A stretch of 64,000 nucleotides of DNA from Terrimonas sp937888905 (lineage in GTDB: Bacteria > Bacteroidota > Bacteroidia > Chitinophagales > Chitinophagaceae), in NCBI GenBank assembly GCA_937888905.1, contig CALATA010000004.1, positions 372,001 through 436,000 on the forward strand, given 5' to 3'. The position numbers were made by a program, and so were the translations under genes. Below are positions 52,302 through 59,340 of the stretch, piece by piece. The notes under the pieces were generated by a model that worked only from the letters and a program-made list of their open reading frames with translations, made no database searches and was not told the origin of the DNA. How positions within the stretch are numbered: the first letter of the stretch is position 1; each line of letters starts with the position of its first letter.

Positions 52302-52483
52302 AAGTTATAAGTCAAAACAGCGCCCGGTACTTCGGGCATAAGTTCTAAGTAGTAAGTGTTAAGTAATAAGTGAATGGTGCCCGGGGTGCCCGAGGACAAT
52401 CTTTGCAGCTTTGCGTGAAAGAAACGCAGGAAGCAAAAACTACTTATAACTTAATACTTAAAACTTATTACTTACTACTTTTG
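52302..52483. repeat. Inverted heptamer arrays AAGTNNT / ACTTNNN with palindromes
   Basis: After metK, AAGTTAT lies at 52302 and the palindrome GCCCGGTACTTCGGGC at 52322-52337. Five AAGTNNN units follow (52340-52374), then a GC-rich middle with AGCTTTGCGTGAAA (52407-52420), and six reversed units ACTTATA, ACTTAAT, ACTTAAA, ACTTATT, ACTTACT, ACTTTTG (52442-52483). The last unit overlaps the -7 box of the NUDIX gene. No gene lies here. Confidence 0.9.
52476..52483 (+). promoter_or_regulatory. -7 box of the NUDIX/rlmB operon, inside a heptamer array
   Basis: TACTTTTG matches TANNTTTG and ends 12 bases before the GTG start at 52496. Confidence 0.45.
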
Positions 52484-52495
52484 TAAAAAACAGCA

Positions 52496-53041
52496 GTGGC
52501 CGAGACCAGCAATCCCTGGACAATACTTTCCGAGAAAGCGCAATACGAAAATCCCTGGATAAAGGTGACCGAATACGACGTGCTCAACCCATCCGGAGGA
52601 AAAGGTATTTATGGGAAAGTCCATTTCAAAAATCTGGCGATCGCCGTGCTGCCGCTCGACGATGAAATGCATACTTACCTCGTTGGTCAATATCGTTTCA
52701 CCATCGATCAATATACCTGGGAACTGCCCGAAGGCGGATGCCCGGAAGGCACTTCGCCACTGGAGTCCGCACAACGTGAACTCCTGGAAGAAACAGGTCT
52801 TCAGGCCAGCGACTGGCAGGAGATCATGCAAATGCATTTGTCTAATTCCGTAACCGACGAATGGGCACATGTATTCCTGGCCCGCGGACTTCAGCAAGGA
52901 CTTGCACAACCCGAAGAAACAGAACAACTGCGCGTACGCAGATTGCCTTTTGATGAAGTGTACCGTATGGTGCAGAACGGTGAAATCACCGATTCGCTGA
53001 CCATTGCTGCGGTACTCAAAGTAAAATTGATGTTTACATGA
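52496..53041 (+). CDS. NUDIX hydrolase (ADP-ribose pyrophosphatase-like), GTG start
   Basis: A 181-residue enzyme. The Nudix box occupies about residues 78-100 (ELPEGGCPEGTSPLESAQRE then LLEETGL), with the metal-binding REL.EETG intact. Upstream WIKVTEYDVLNPSGGKGIYGKVHF and the loop VGQYRFTIDQYTWELPEGG are typical of ADP-ribose/nucleoside-diphosphate-sugar pyrophosphatases. It starts at GTG; no closer ATG exists. The stop overlaps the rlmB start by four bases (ATGA). Confidence 0.88.
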   Translation: MAETSNPWTILSEKAQYENPWIKVTEYDVLNPSGGKGIYGKVHFKNLAIAVLPLDDEMHTYLVGQYRFTIDQYTWELPEGGCPEGTSPLESAQRELLEETGLQASDWQEIMQMHLSNSVTDEWAHVFLARGLQQGLAQPEETEQLRVRRLPFDEVYRMVQNGEITDSLTIAAVLKVKLMFT

Positions 53042-53814
53042 AAAATTTCCGTTCTCCCCAACGCCCTAAGAAAAACACCATGATCATCGGTCAACAGGCC
53101 GTTATCGAGGCCCTGAAAGATGGACGGGCGCTGGATCGTATTTATATCGATACAAGAGTGCAGGGCGCTTCCGGTGCCGCTATCCGCCAGCATGCCTCCC
53201 ATGCAGGCGTGCCCGTCAATACCGTACCGGAAGCTAAACTGAATACCTTCAATGCCGGCCCCCATGATGGTTGTATCGCCATCATTGCCCGCGTACAATA
53301 CCAGGATCTTCAATCCGTAATTTCTTTTGCCGTTGAAAAAGGCGAAACGCCATTGTTCCTGATCCTCGACGGTATTACCGATATCCGCAACATCGGCGGC
53401 ATCGCGCGTACCGCCTATTGCTGTGGTGTACACGCCCTGATCATTCCCGATAAAGGAGTAGGAGCCCTGAATGAAGAAGCACTGCTCACCTCTGCCGGTG
53501 CATTGGAACAAATAGCCGTATGCCGTGTTAATAGTCTGGTGAAAGCCGTAGACGATCTGCGTATGAACGGCATTAAAGTATTTGCCAGTGAAATGAAAGC
53601 TTCCGTTATAGCGGCGAATGCACCACTCAACGAACCCTGCGCTATCGTATTGGGCAGCGAAGACAAAGGCATTCATCCAACCTTATTAAAAGTGTGCGAC
53701 GAACAAATCCGCATTCCGATGGCTACCGATTTTGAAAGCCTCAACGTTTCCGTTGCTACCGGCATGTTGCTCTACGAAGCCGGCCGCCAGCGCGGATGGG
53801 CGGTTGAGGGATAA
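53038..53814 (+). CDS. rlmB: 23S rRNA 2'-O-methyltransferase RlmB-like (SpoU family)
   Basis: A 258-residue SPOUT methyltransferase. The N-terminal substrate-binding domain has NTMIIGQQAVIEALKDGRALDRIYID. The trefoil-knot domain shows FLILDGITDIRNIGGIARTAYCCG (motif 1, catalytic Asn/Arg), PCAIVLGSEDKGIHPTLL (motif 2) and IRIPMATDFESLNVSVATGMLLYEA (motif 3). RlmB methylates G2251 of 23S rRNA; exact target is inferred. It is coupled to the NUDIX gene by an ATGA overlap. Confidence 0.92.
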   Translation: MKNFRSPQRPKKNTMIIGQQAVIEALKDGRALDRIYIDTRVQGASGAAIRQHASHAGVPVNTVPEAKLNTFNAGPHDGCIAIIARVQYQDLQSVISFAVEKGETPLFLILDGITDIRNIGGIARTAYCCGVHALIIPDKGVGALNEEALLTSAGALEQIAVCRVNSLVKAVDDLRMNGIKVFASEMKASVIAANAPLNEPCAIVLGSEDKGIHPTLLKVCDEQIRIPMATDFESLNVSVATGMLLYEAGRQRGWAVEG

Positions 53815-53816
53815 TT

Positions 53817-53916
53817 AAAAATGTGTAAATGTGCCCTTCCTGCGGGAATGGGCCATGTGAAAATGAGCTTCGTAAATCATTTACACATTTACACATCTTC
53901 ACATTTACACATTTTT
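53817..53916. repeat. 17-bp perfect inverted repeat made of octamers
   Basis: AAAAATGTGTAAATGTG (53817-53833) and its exact reverse complement (53900-53916) flank a spacer. The spacer carries a GCCC...GGGC palindrome and further units CATTTACA, CATTTACA, CATCTTCA, CATTTACA of period 8. The block lies between the rlmB stop and the next ATG, starting 3 bases after the stop. Confidence 0.9.
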
Positions 53917-53920
53917 GGAT

Positions 53921-54787
53921 ATGAGTACTAACACAAATCGAATAAACCTCGTAGAATGTCCGCGGGACGCAATGCAGGGCTGGAAAAAAAACATTCCAAC
54001 CGCCGATAAGATCACGTACCTCAACGCATTGCTGAAAGTGGGGTTTGATACGCTCGACTTCGGCAGTTTTGTTTCACCGAAAGCTATTCCGCAAATGGCC
54101 GACACCGCGGAAGTAGTGAAAGCACTCGATCTGTCCGGCACTTCCACGCAATTGCTGGCCATCGTAGCCAACTACCGCGGAGCCGAGGACGCCTCCGTTT
54201 ATGATCAGATCAATTATCTCGGTTTTCCTTTTTCTGTTTCCGAAACTTTTCAACAACGCAATACCAACAGCTCTATCCAGGAGTCACTGGGAAGGGTAGA
54301 AGAAATCCAGAATCTCTGCATAAAGACCGGCAAGACACTCGTGGTGTACCTGTCCATGGGGTTTGGCAATCCCTACGGAGATCCCTGGAATGAAGAGATC
54401 GTTTTCGACTGGGCACATAAGCTTACCGCCATGGACATCCGTATTCTCTCGCTCGCGGATACGGTAGGGTTGGCCACGCCTGAACAGGTGAGCCGCATTA
54501 CCGGTTATCTCACACAGGCTTTGCCTGAAACCGAAATCGGCGTGCACCTGCATTCACGTCCGGATAACTGGCGCGTTAAACTGGAAGCTGCTTTTGAAAG
54601 CGGCGCTCAACGTTTCGACGGCGCGCTTAAAGGGATTGGCGGTTGCCCGATGGCAGATGATGAACTCGTAGGCAACATGAATACAGAATGGATGATCCGG
54701 TTTTTCAAGGAAAAAAACGGACTGTCCTTAAACGAAGAAGCACTGGCGGAAAGCCTGCGTCTCGCAGATAAAATTTTTCTTTCCTGA
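53921..54787 (+). CDS. Hydroxymethylglutaryl-CoA lyase family protein
   Basis: A 288-residue HMGL-like TIM-barrel enzyme. The N-terminal INLVECPRDAMQGWKKNIPT replaces the usual VE.PRDGLQ, with metal Asp and catalytic Arg kept. It also has LLKVGFDTLDFGSFVSPKAIPQMADT, VVYLSMGFGNPYGDPW, LSLADTVGLATPEQV and GVHLHSRPDNW. GALKGIGGCPMADDELVGNM holds the active-site Cys. HMG-CoA lyase cleaves HMG-CoA in leucine breakdown. ATG 53921 is preferred to the TTG two codons earlier. Confidence 0.88.
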   Translation: MSTNTNRINLVECPRDAMQGWKKNIPTADKITYLNALLKVGFDTLDFGSFVSPKAIPQMADTAEVVKALDLSGTSTQLLAIVANYRGAEDASVYDQINYLGFPFSVSETFQQRNTNSSIQESLGRVEEIQNLCIKTGKTLVVYLSMGFGNPYGDPWNEEIVFDWAHKLTAMDIRILSLADTVGLATPEQVSRITGYLTQALPETEIGVHLHSRPDNWRVKLEAAFESGAQRFDGALKGIGGCPMADDELVGNMNTEWMIRFFKEKNGLSLNEEALAESLRLADKIFLS

Positions 54788-54805
54788 ACGCTCAATATCG
54801 TGCAC

Positions 54806-55819
54806 ATGAACCTGATGGTGGACATTGCCCTCAAGAAATTACCGCAGCCGATCCAATACGGCGATGGAATCATGCTGGTAGGTTCCTGCTTCACCGAGCA
54901 TATCGGTAATGCACTGGCCGAACTGAAATTTCCCGTGTTGCAGAATCCGCACGGTATCCTGTTCGATCCGGCGAGTGTGGGCAACAGCCTGCTGGCTTAT
55001 ATCGACAACAGAAAATATACGCGCGGGGAACTGTTTCAGTTGCACGAAGTATGGCATAGCTGGGGACATCATTCGCGTTTTTCCTCAATGGATCCGGATG
55101 ACGCGCTGGCTAAAATCAACCAGGCATGTGAAGCCGGGCACCATTTTTTGAAAAAAGCAAAATGGCTGATCCTGACATTAGGTTCTTCCTTTTCCTATCA
55201 TCTTACCGATGAAGCCGATAACGCCACCTTGAAAACAGGAGACGGTGTAGCCAACTGTCATCGTGCACCGGCACAATGGTTTCACAAACACCTGATGGAA
55301 ATTGAAGAAACAGTAACGATGCTTGATACCTGTTATCATCGTCTCCGGCAATTCAATCCCGGTCTGCAGATTTTGTTTACGATAAGTCCCGTCCGGCATC
55401 TGCGCGATGGTGTTGTCGAGAATAACCGGAGTAAAGCGCGTCTGCTGGAAGCTGTTCATCATCTCGTTAATAAATTCAACGGACTGCATTATTTTCCTGC
55501 ATATGAACTGGTGATCGACGTATTGCGCGATTATCGTTTTTATGATATCGATCTGGCTCATCCGAATTACCTGGCCACTGAATTTGTACTGGAAAAATTT
55601 ACCGAAAGCTGTATTGCATCTGAAGCGCGTGAACTGATGCAGGAATTAAAGAAGATCGGTATCGCCAAACGGCATCGCCCGATGCAACCCGCTACGAAGG
55701 CGCATAAAGAATTCTTAGTAAAACACATAGAGAAAGTCTCCCAACTACAGGCACAATACCCATTCCTCGATCTCAGCGAGGAATTGAATTATTTTACTAC
55801 TTCCGTTGAAACACGGTAG
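54806..55819 (+). CDS. GSCFA domain protein
   Basis: A 337-residue protein named for its motif: MLVGSCFTEHIGNAL near residue 25. It continues with NPHGILFDPASVGNSLL, LILTLGSSFSYHL, CHRAPAQWFHKHLM, LFTISPVRHLRDGVVENNRSKARL and DIDLAHPNYLATEFV. The GSCF/GSS blocks and HPN resemble an SGNH-hydrolase-like active site, so an esterase or acyl-modifying role is possible. The family's function is not established. It starts 18 bases after the HMGL gene (GTG at 54800 is an alternative), and its last 31 bases overlap convergent galM. Confidence 0.82.
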   Translation: MNLMVDIALKKLPQPIQYGDGIMLVGSCFTEHIGNALAELKFPVLQNPHGILFDPASVGNSLLAYIDNRKYTRGELFQLHEVWHSWGHHSRFSSMDPDDALAKINQACEAGHHFLKKAKWLILTLGSSFSYHLTDEADNATLKTGDGVANCHRAPAQWFHKHLMEIEETVTMLDTCYHRLRQFNPGLQILFTISPVRHLRDGVVENNRSKARLLEAVHHLVNKFNGLHYFPAYELVIDVLRDYRFYDIDLAHPNYLATEFVLEKFTESCIASEARELMQELKKIGIAKRHRPMQPATKAHKEFLVKHIEKVSQLQAQYPFLDLSEELNYFTTSVETR

Positions 55820-56817
55820 GTTGTTTGTTGTTCGTAGGTGTCTCCCGGTCGCAGAATGGTATCAGGGAAAGAAGGAATGTTGATGGCATTCGGGTGTACC
55901 TGCGCTTCAAAACAATAACCCGAGAACGCGCCGAACTTTCCATTTAACAAAGGAATATAACGGCCCGTATAAAAATGAACAACCGGCGCAGTGGTAAATA
56001 CTTCGAGTTTCAAACCGGTATTTGGTGAAAAAGCGGAAGCAGCCGGGCCGCCGGACCGGTTGATAACAAAACTCTGATCATAACCTTTTACCGGATCTGC
56101 ATCCTGACCGATCGGCTTGGGAATGCGGAAATCGAACGCCGCAGCTACCGGAATTAATTCTCCCGTAACAACAAACGATTCATTTTGCGCCAGCCAATGA
56201 TCGGCATCGATCTGCACAAGCTGCTCATTGATGCCTTTTGACAAAGGATCGAGATCAAAATAATCGTGGTGTGTGAGATTGACAGCGGTCGGATGGTCGG
56301 TAGTGGCGCGGAATGTATAGACGAGTTCGTTTTCGTTGGTGAGATTGATCTGCAATTCCGTGTTGAGTTCGCCGGGAAAACCTTCTTCGCCGTCAATACT
56401 TTTGTACGTGAGAACGAGTTGCGCATTTGCCGCATCGTACGATTTTACCTGCCATATTTTTTTATCAAATCCCTCATGGCCACCGTGCAGATGATGCGGT
56501 GGTTGATTACAGGTGACTTCGTACGATTGTCCATCGATGGTAAGCTTTCCGTTGGCAATGCGGTTGGCATAACGTCCGATGGCCGCGCCGAAATAAGGAT
56601 AAGCAGCGAGATAGTCCGGTGAAAGGTAGTCAGTCACTTTATCAAAGCCCAGAACGATATTAACCGGACCTTTTGTCGAAGGCACAATGAATGCAGTGGT
56701 GATGGCGCCGAGATTAGTAACACGAACTTCCGTTCCCTGTTTATTGATCAGGTGGAATAAATAAATATCTTCACCACCCGGATGAGTAAACTGGTAAATG
56801 CCACTGGTTTGAATCAT
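55789..56817 (-). CDS. galM: Aldose 1-epimerase (galactose mutarotase)
   Basis: A 342-residue enzyme interconverting alpha and beta anomers of hexoses. It has YFGAAIGRYANRIANGKLTIDG, NQPPHHLHGGHEGFDKKIW (His), VNLTHHDYFDLD (catalytic His) and GYCFEAQVHPNAINIP (catalytic Glu). No signal peptide is present, so it is cytoplasmic. It is divergent from galK with 22 bases between the start codons, indicating overlapping promoters and joint control of galactose use. Confidence 0.95.
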   Translation of the reverse strand: MIQTSGIYQFTHPGGEDIYLFHLINKQGTEVRVTNLGAITTAFIVPSTKGPVNIVLGFDKVTDYLSPDYLAAYPYFGAAIGRYANRIANGKLTIDGQSYEVTCNQPPHHLHGGHEGFDKKIWQVKSYDAANAQLVLTYKSIDGEEGFPGELNTELQINLTNENELVYTFRATTDHPTAVNLTHHDYFDLDPLSKGINEQLVQIDADHWLAQNESFVVTGELIPVAAAFDFRIPKPIGQDADPVKGYDQSFVINRSGGPAASAFSPNTGLKLEVFTTAPVVHFYTGRYIPLLNGKFGAFSGYCFEAQVHPNAINIPSFPDTILRPGDTYEQQTTYRVSTEVVK

Positions 56818-56839
56818 TCTTCAAAATACGTGAATCCAA

Positions 56840-57997
56840 ATGACAAAAGAAGTCCTGGCCGGGAAATTCCGTGAGCATTACAATAAAGAAGCCGATCATT
56901 TTTTCTTCTGCCCCGGGCGGGTAAACCTGATTGGTGAACACATCGATTACAATGGCGGAATGGTGATGCCCTTTGCTATTTCCCTCGGATCTTATGTAGC
57001 CGTTTCGTTCAATGAAGACGAGACGTTCCGGTTCCGGAGTATTGATTTTGCCGAAAAAGCCGATATACCACTTGCGCCGTCCTATACGAAAACAGGACCG
57101 GAGTGGTACAACTATCCGCTTGGAGTAATCCATGAATTTTTGAAAGCCGGTCATTCGCTGAAAGGAATGGATATGTTGTTTGCGGGCGATCTGCCAGTAG
57201 GCACCGGGCTTTCATCTTCCGCATCGATTGAAGTACTGACCGGTTATATGATTGCGACGCTGCACAACATCGATATCGGCAAAAGATCCATCGCGCTGTT
57301 GTCAAAGCGTGTGGAAAATGAATTCATTGGCCTTAGCAGCGGCATCATGGATCAATACGCTGTGGCACTGGGTAAAAAAAATCAGGCCTTGCTGCTCGAC
57401 TGCGACACGGTGACGCATGAGTACATGCCCTTTGAAACGGGTGAATACAAACTGGTGATCATTAACAGCCGCAAGCAGCGGCAGTTGGCGGAATCAAAAT
57501 ACAATGAACGGTTTGGTGAATGCCGGGAAGCACTGGCGCAATTGCAGACAACCCTATCCATCACACATCTCTGCGAGGTGAAGCCGGATGTGTTTAAACA
57601 AAATGAAAACCTGATCACGAATCCGGTTGTGCGTCGCCGTGCATGGCATGTGGTGACGGAAAATGATCGCGTGTACCAGGCATGTGCGGCGTTGAAAGCC
57701 GGCGATATCGACCGGCTGGGGGTCCTTTTATATGCTTCGCATGATTCGCTGCGCGATGATTACGAAGTATCCGGTAAAGAACTCGATACCATTGTTGAAT
57801 ACTGTCGCCAGCAGGAAGAATGTGTGGGTGCGCGCATGACAGGCGCCGGTTTCGGCGGCTGTGCCATTGCGTTGGTAAAAGAGCAGGCTATTCCCGAATT
57901 TTCCCGGCAACTGATCGCTTATTATGAAGCCCGGGTCGGTTATCCACCTGAAGTGATTGTGTCGGAAATCGGGGAGGGGGTTAATTTGATAATTTGA
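56840..57997 (+). CDS. galK: Galactokinase
   Basis: A 385-residue GHMP kinase phosphorylating galactose. It has CPGRVNLIGEHIDYNGGMVMPFAI (GRVNLIGEHTDY motif), VGTGLSSSASIEVLTGY (ATP loop), SSGIMDQYAVALG (catalytic Asp) and the C-terminal ARMTGAGFGGCAIALV. Length is standard. The final codons (N-L-I-I-stop) fall inside TTTGATAA/TTTGAAAA octamers, so the repeat supplies the stop codon. Confidence 0.97.
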   Translation: MTKEVLAGKFREHYNKEADHFFFCPGRVNLIGEHIDYNGGMVMPFAISLGSYVAVSFNEDETFRFRSIDFAEKADIPLAPSYTKTGPEWYNYPLGVIHEFLKAGHSLKGMDMLFAGDLPVGTGLSSSASIEVLTGYMIATLHNIDIGKRSIALLSKRVENEFIGLSSGIMDQYAVALGKKNQALLLDCDTVTHEYMPFETGEYKLVIINSRKQRQLAESKYNERFGECREALAQLQTTLSITHLCEVKPDVFKQNENLITNPVVRRRAWHVVTENDRVYQACAALKAGDIDRLGVLLYASHDSLRDDYEVSGKELDTIVEYCRQQEECVGARMTGAGFGGCAIALVKEQAIPEFSRQLIAYYEARVGYPPEVIVSEIGEGVNLII

Positions 57998-58138
57998 AAA
58001 TTAGGGGTGACGCATGAGGCATAGTGAAGTTCCTACTTGTCCCATATTTTGGGAAACCAGCATCGTTTATTTGAAATAATGAAAGCTAGTTTTCTCTCAT
58101 TATCTAATCATCAAATTTTCAAATCATCAAATTAGTTA
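57988..58138. repeat. Inverted octamer arrays between galK and miaE stops
   Basis: TTTGATAA, TTTGAAAA (start about 57988) cover the galK stop. TCAAATTT, TCAAATCA, TCAAATTA (about 58110-58134) lead into the miaE stop (TTA at 58136-58138). The arrays are reverse complementary in consensus and flank 110 bases with no gene. They can form an AT-rich hairpin between the convergent genes. Confidence 0.8.
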
Positions 58139-58744
58139 GTGTATTCTATCCCCCCGAATCTCCAGCCCCCTCATCACATCCGCTTCGTAGGCCAACCATT
58201 CAGCCCAGCGTTTTCTCACGATATCTTTGTCGATGTAGGTTTCTGCGAGTTCGATGAAAAGGGTGTAATGCCCGGCTTCGCTTTCCATGAAGCGGCGGTA
58301 GAACTGGCGGAGATAGGCGTCATCAAGCCCTTCGCTTAAACGTTTAAAACGTTCGCAACTGCGGGCTTCGATGAGGGCCATACTCAGCATTTGATCGAGG
58401 AAACGTGTTTCCCAATCACCGCCTTTTTGCTGAAATTCGAATAGTTTATTGACGTAAAGATCTTTGCGCTGTTTGCCGAGTTTCAGGTTGCGTTTATGGA
58501 GTTCGGCCAGCACGAGCCGGAAGTGTCCCCATTCCTCGGTCACGATCGGCGCCAGCTCCCTGACCAGTTTTTCCATCTGGCTGTAACGCTGGATGAAAGT
58601 GATGCAGGTGGTAGCAGCCTTCTGCTCGCAATAAGCATGGTCTGTAAGTATCTCTTCCAGAGAGAGTTCGGCCAGGTTTACCCACCGGGGATCGGTGGGA
58701 AGCTTCAGGCCGAGAATATTGCGGGCGTCGGGGGATAACTCCAT
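58136..58744 (-). CDS. miaE: tRNA 2-methylthio-isopentenyladenosine hydroxylase
   Basis: A 202-residue ferritin-like di-iron enzyme. Iron ligands are carried by the helices SLEEILTDHAYCEQKAA, TEEWGHFRLVLAELHKR (EExxH-like), MALIEARSCERF and MESEAGHYTLFIELA. MiaE hydroxylates the isopentenyl group at A37 of tRNAs in the presence of oxygen. Its -7 box TATTTTTG ends only 4 bases before the ATG, pointing to a leaderless transcript. Confidence 0.92.
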   Translation of the reverse strand: MELSPDARNILGLKLPTDPRWVNLAELSLEEILTDHAYCEQKAATTCITFIQRYSQMEKLVRELAPIVTEEWGHFRLVLAELHKRNLKLGKQRKDLYVNKLFEFQQKGGDWETRFLDQMLSMALIEARSCERFKRLSEGLDDAYLRQFYRRFMESEAGHYTLFIELAETYIDKDIVRKRWAEWLAYEADVMRGLEIRGDRIH

Positions 58745-58748
58745 GAGG

Positions 58749-58756
58749 CAAAAATA
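58749..58756 (-). promoter_or_regulatory. -7 box of miaE, leaderless
   Basis: TATTTTTG on the minus strand with only four bases before the start codon at 58744. Confidence 0.5.
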
Positions 58757-58821
58757 GCACGGAGAACTAAACCTAAGCCCTGCAACAGGTGAAAATCTTT
58801 TGTGTTTCGCAATAGTTGTCT

Positions 58822-58829
58822 TACCTTTG
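58822..58829 (+). promoter_or_regulatory. -7 box of rpsO
   Basis: TACCTTTG, an exact consensus match, 54 bases before the rpsO ATG. Confidence 0.55.
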
Positions 58830-58883
58830 CCGCCACAAATTATATAGGATTAAAATCGGATGACAAATCCAAAAAAGTAAAAG

Positions 58884-59153
58884 ATGCCTTTAACAAAAGA
58901 AAAAACAGCTGCAATTTTTGCCGAATTCGGTGGCAATGCGACTAATACAGGTTCCATCGAAGGACAGATTGCCCAGCTGACAGAGCGTATCAGCCAGATC
59001 AGCCAACACCTTCAACAGAACAAAAAAGACTTCTCTACCCACCGTGGTCTGATGCAATTGGTAGGTAAGCGTAAGCGTTTACTGAACTACCTGCAGAAGC
59101 ATAACCTCACAGGTTATCGCCAGCTGATTGAGAAACTTGGATTGAGAAAGTAA
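58884..59153 (+). CDS. rpsO: 30S ribosomal protein S15
   Basis: An 89-residue protein with the S15 core: GSIEGQIAQLTERISQISQHLQQNKKDFSTHRGLMQLVGKRKRLLNYLQ, including the HRGLM..V..R..LL 16S-binding motif. It binds the 16S central domain early in assembly. The 54-base leader could carry S15 autoregulation as in other bacteria, but I see no specific pseudoknot. pnp follows, the common rpsO-pnp order. Confidence 0.98.
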   Translation: MPLTKEKTAAIFAEFGGNATNTGSIEGQIAQLTERISQISQHLQQNKKDFSTHRGLMQLVGKRKRLLNYLQKHNLTGYRQLIEKLGLRK

Positions 59154-59230
59154 GACAGCCCTTCCGGAGAACGGAGTGGGAACGTCTTTTATTCTGAGGT
59201 TTCAATTCTCGAATCCTGCATATAATTGAT

Positions 59231-59267
59231 ATTCCCAACTTCCTTTTGGATGTTGGGAATAACTGTT
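59231..59267 (+). terminator. Hairpin between rpsO and pnp
   Basis: The 9-bp stem ATTCCCAAC/GTTGGGAAT with a loop that can pair further (TTCC/GGA) is followed by a weak T tract. It may partly terminate rpsO transcripts or be an RNase processing site in the pnp leader, as known from enterobacteria. Confidence 0.55.
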
Positions 59268-59340
59268 TTTAGGATCGTTGTTTCTCCGCCGGATCTTCTT
59301 GCAGTTTCTGATCCCATTCTTCATTTACAATTGCATTTGT

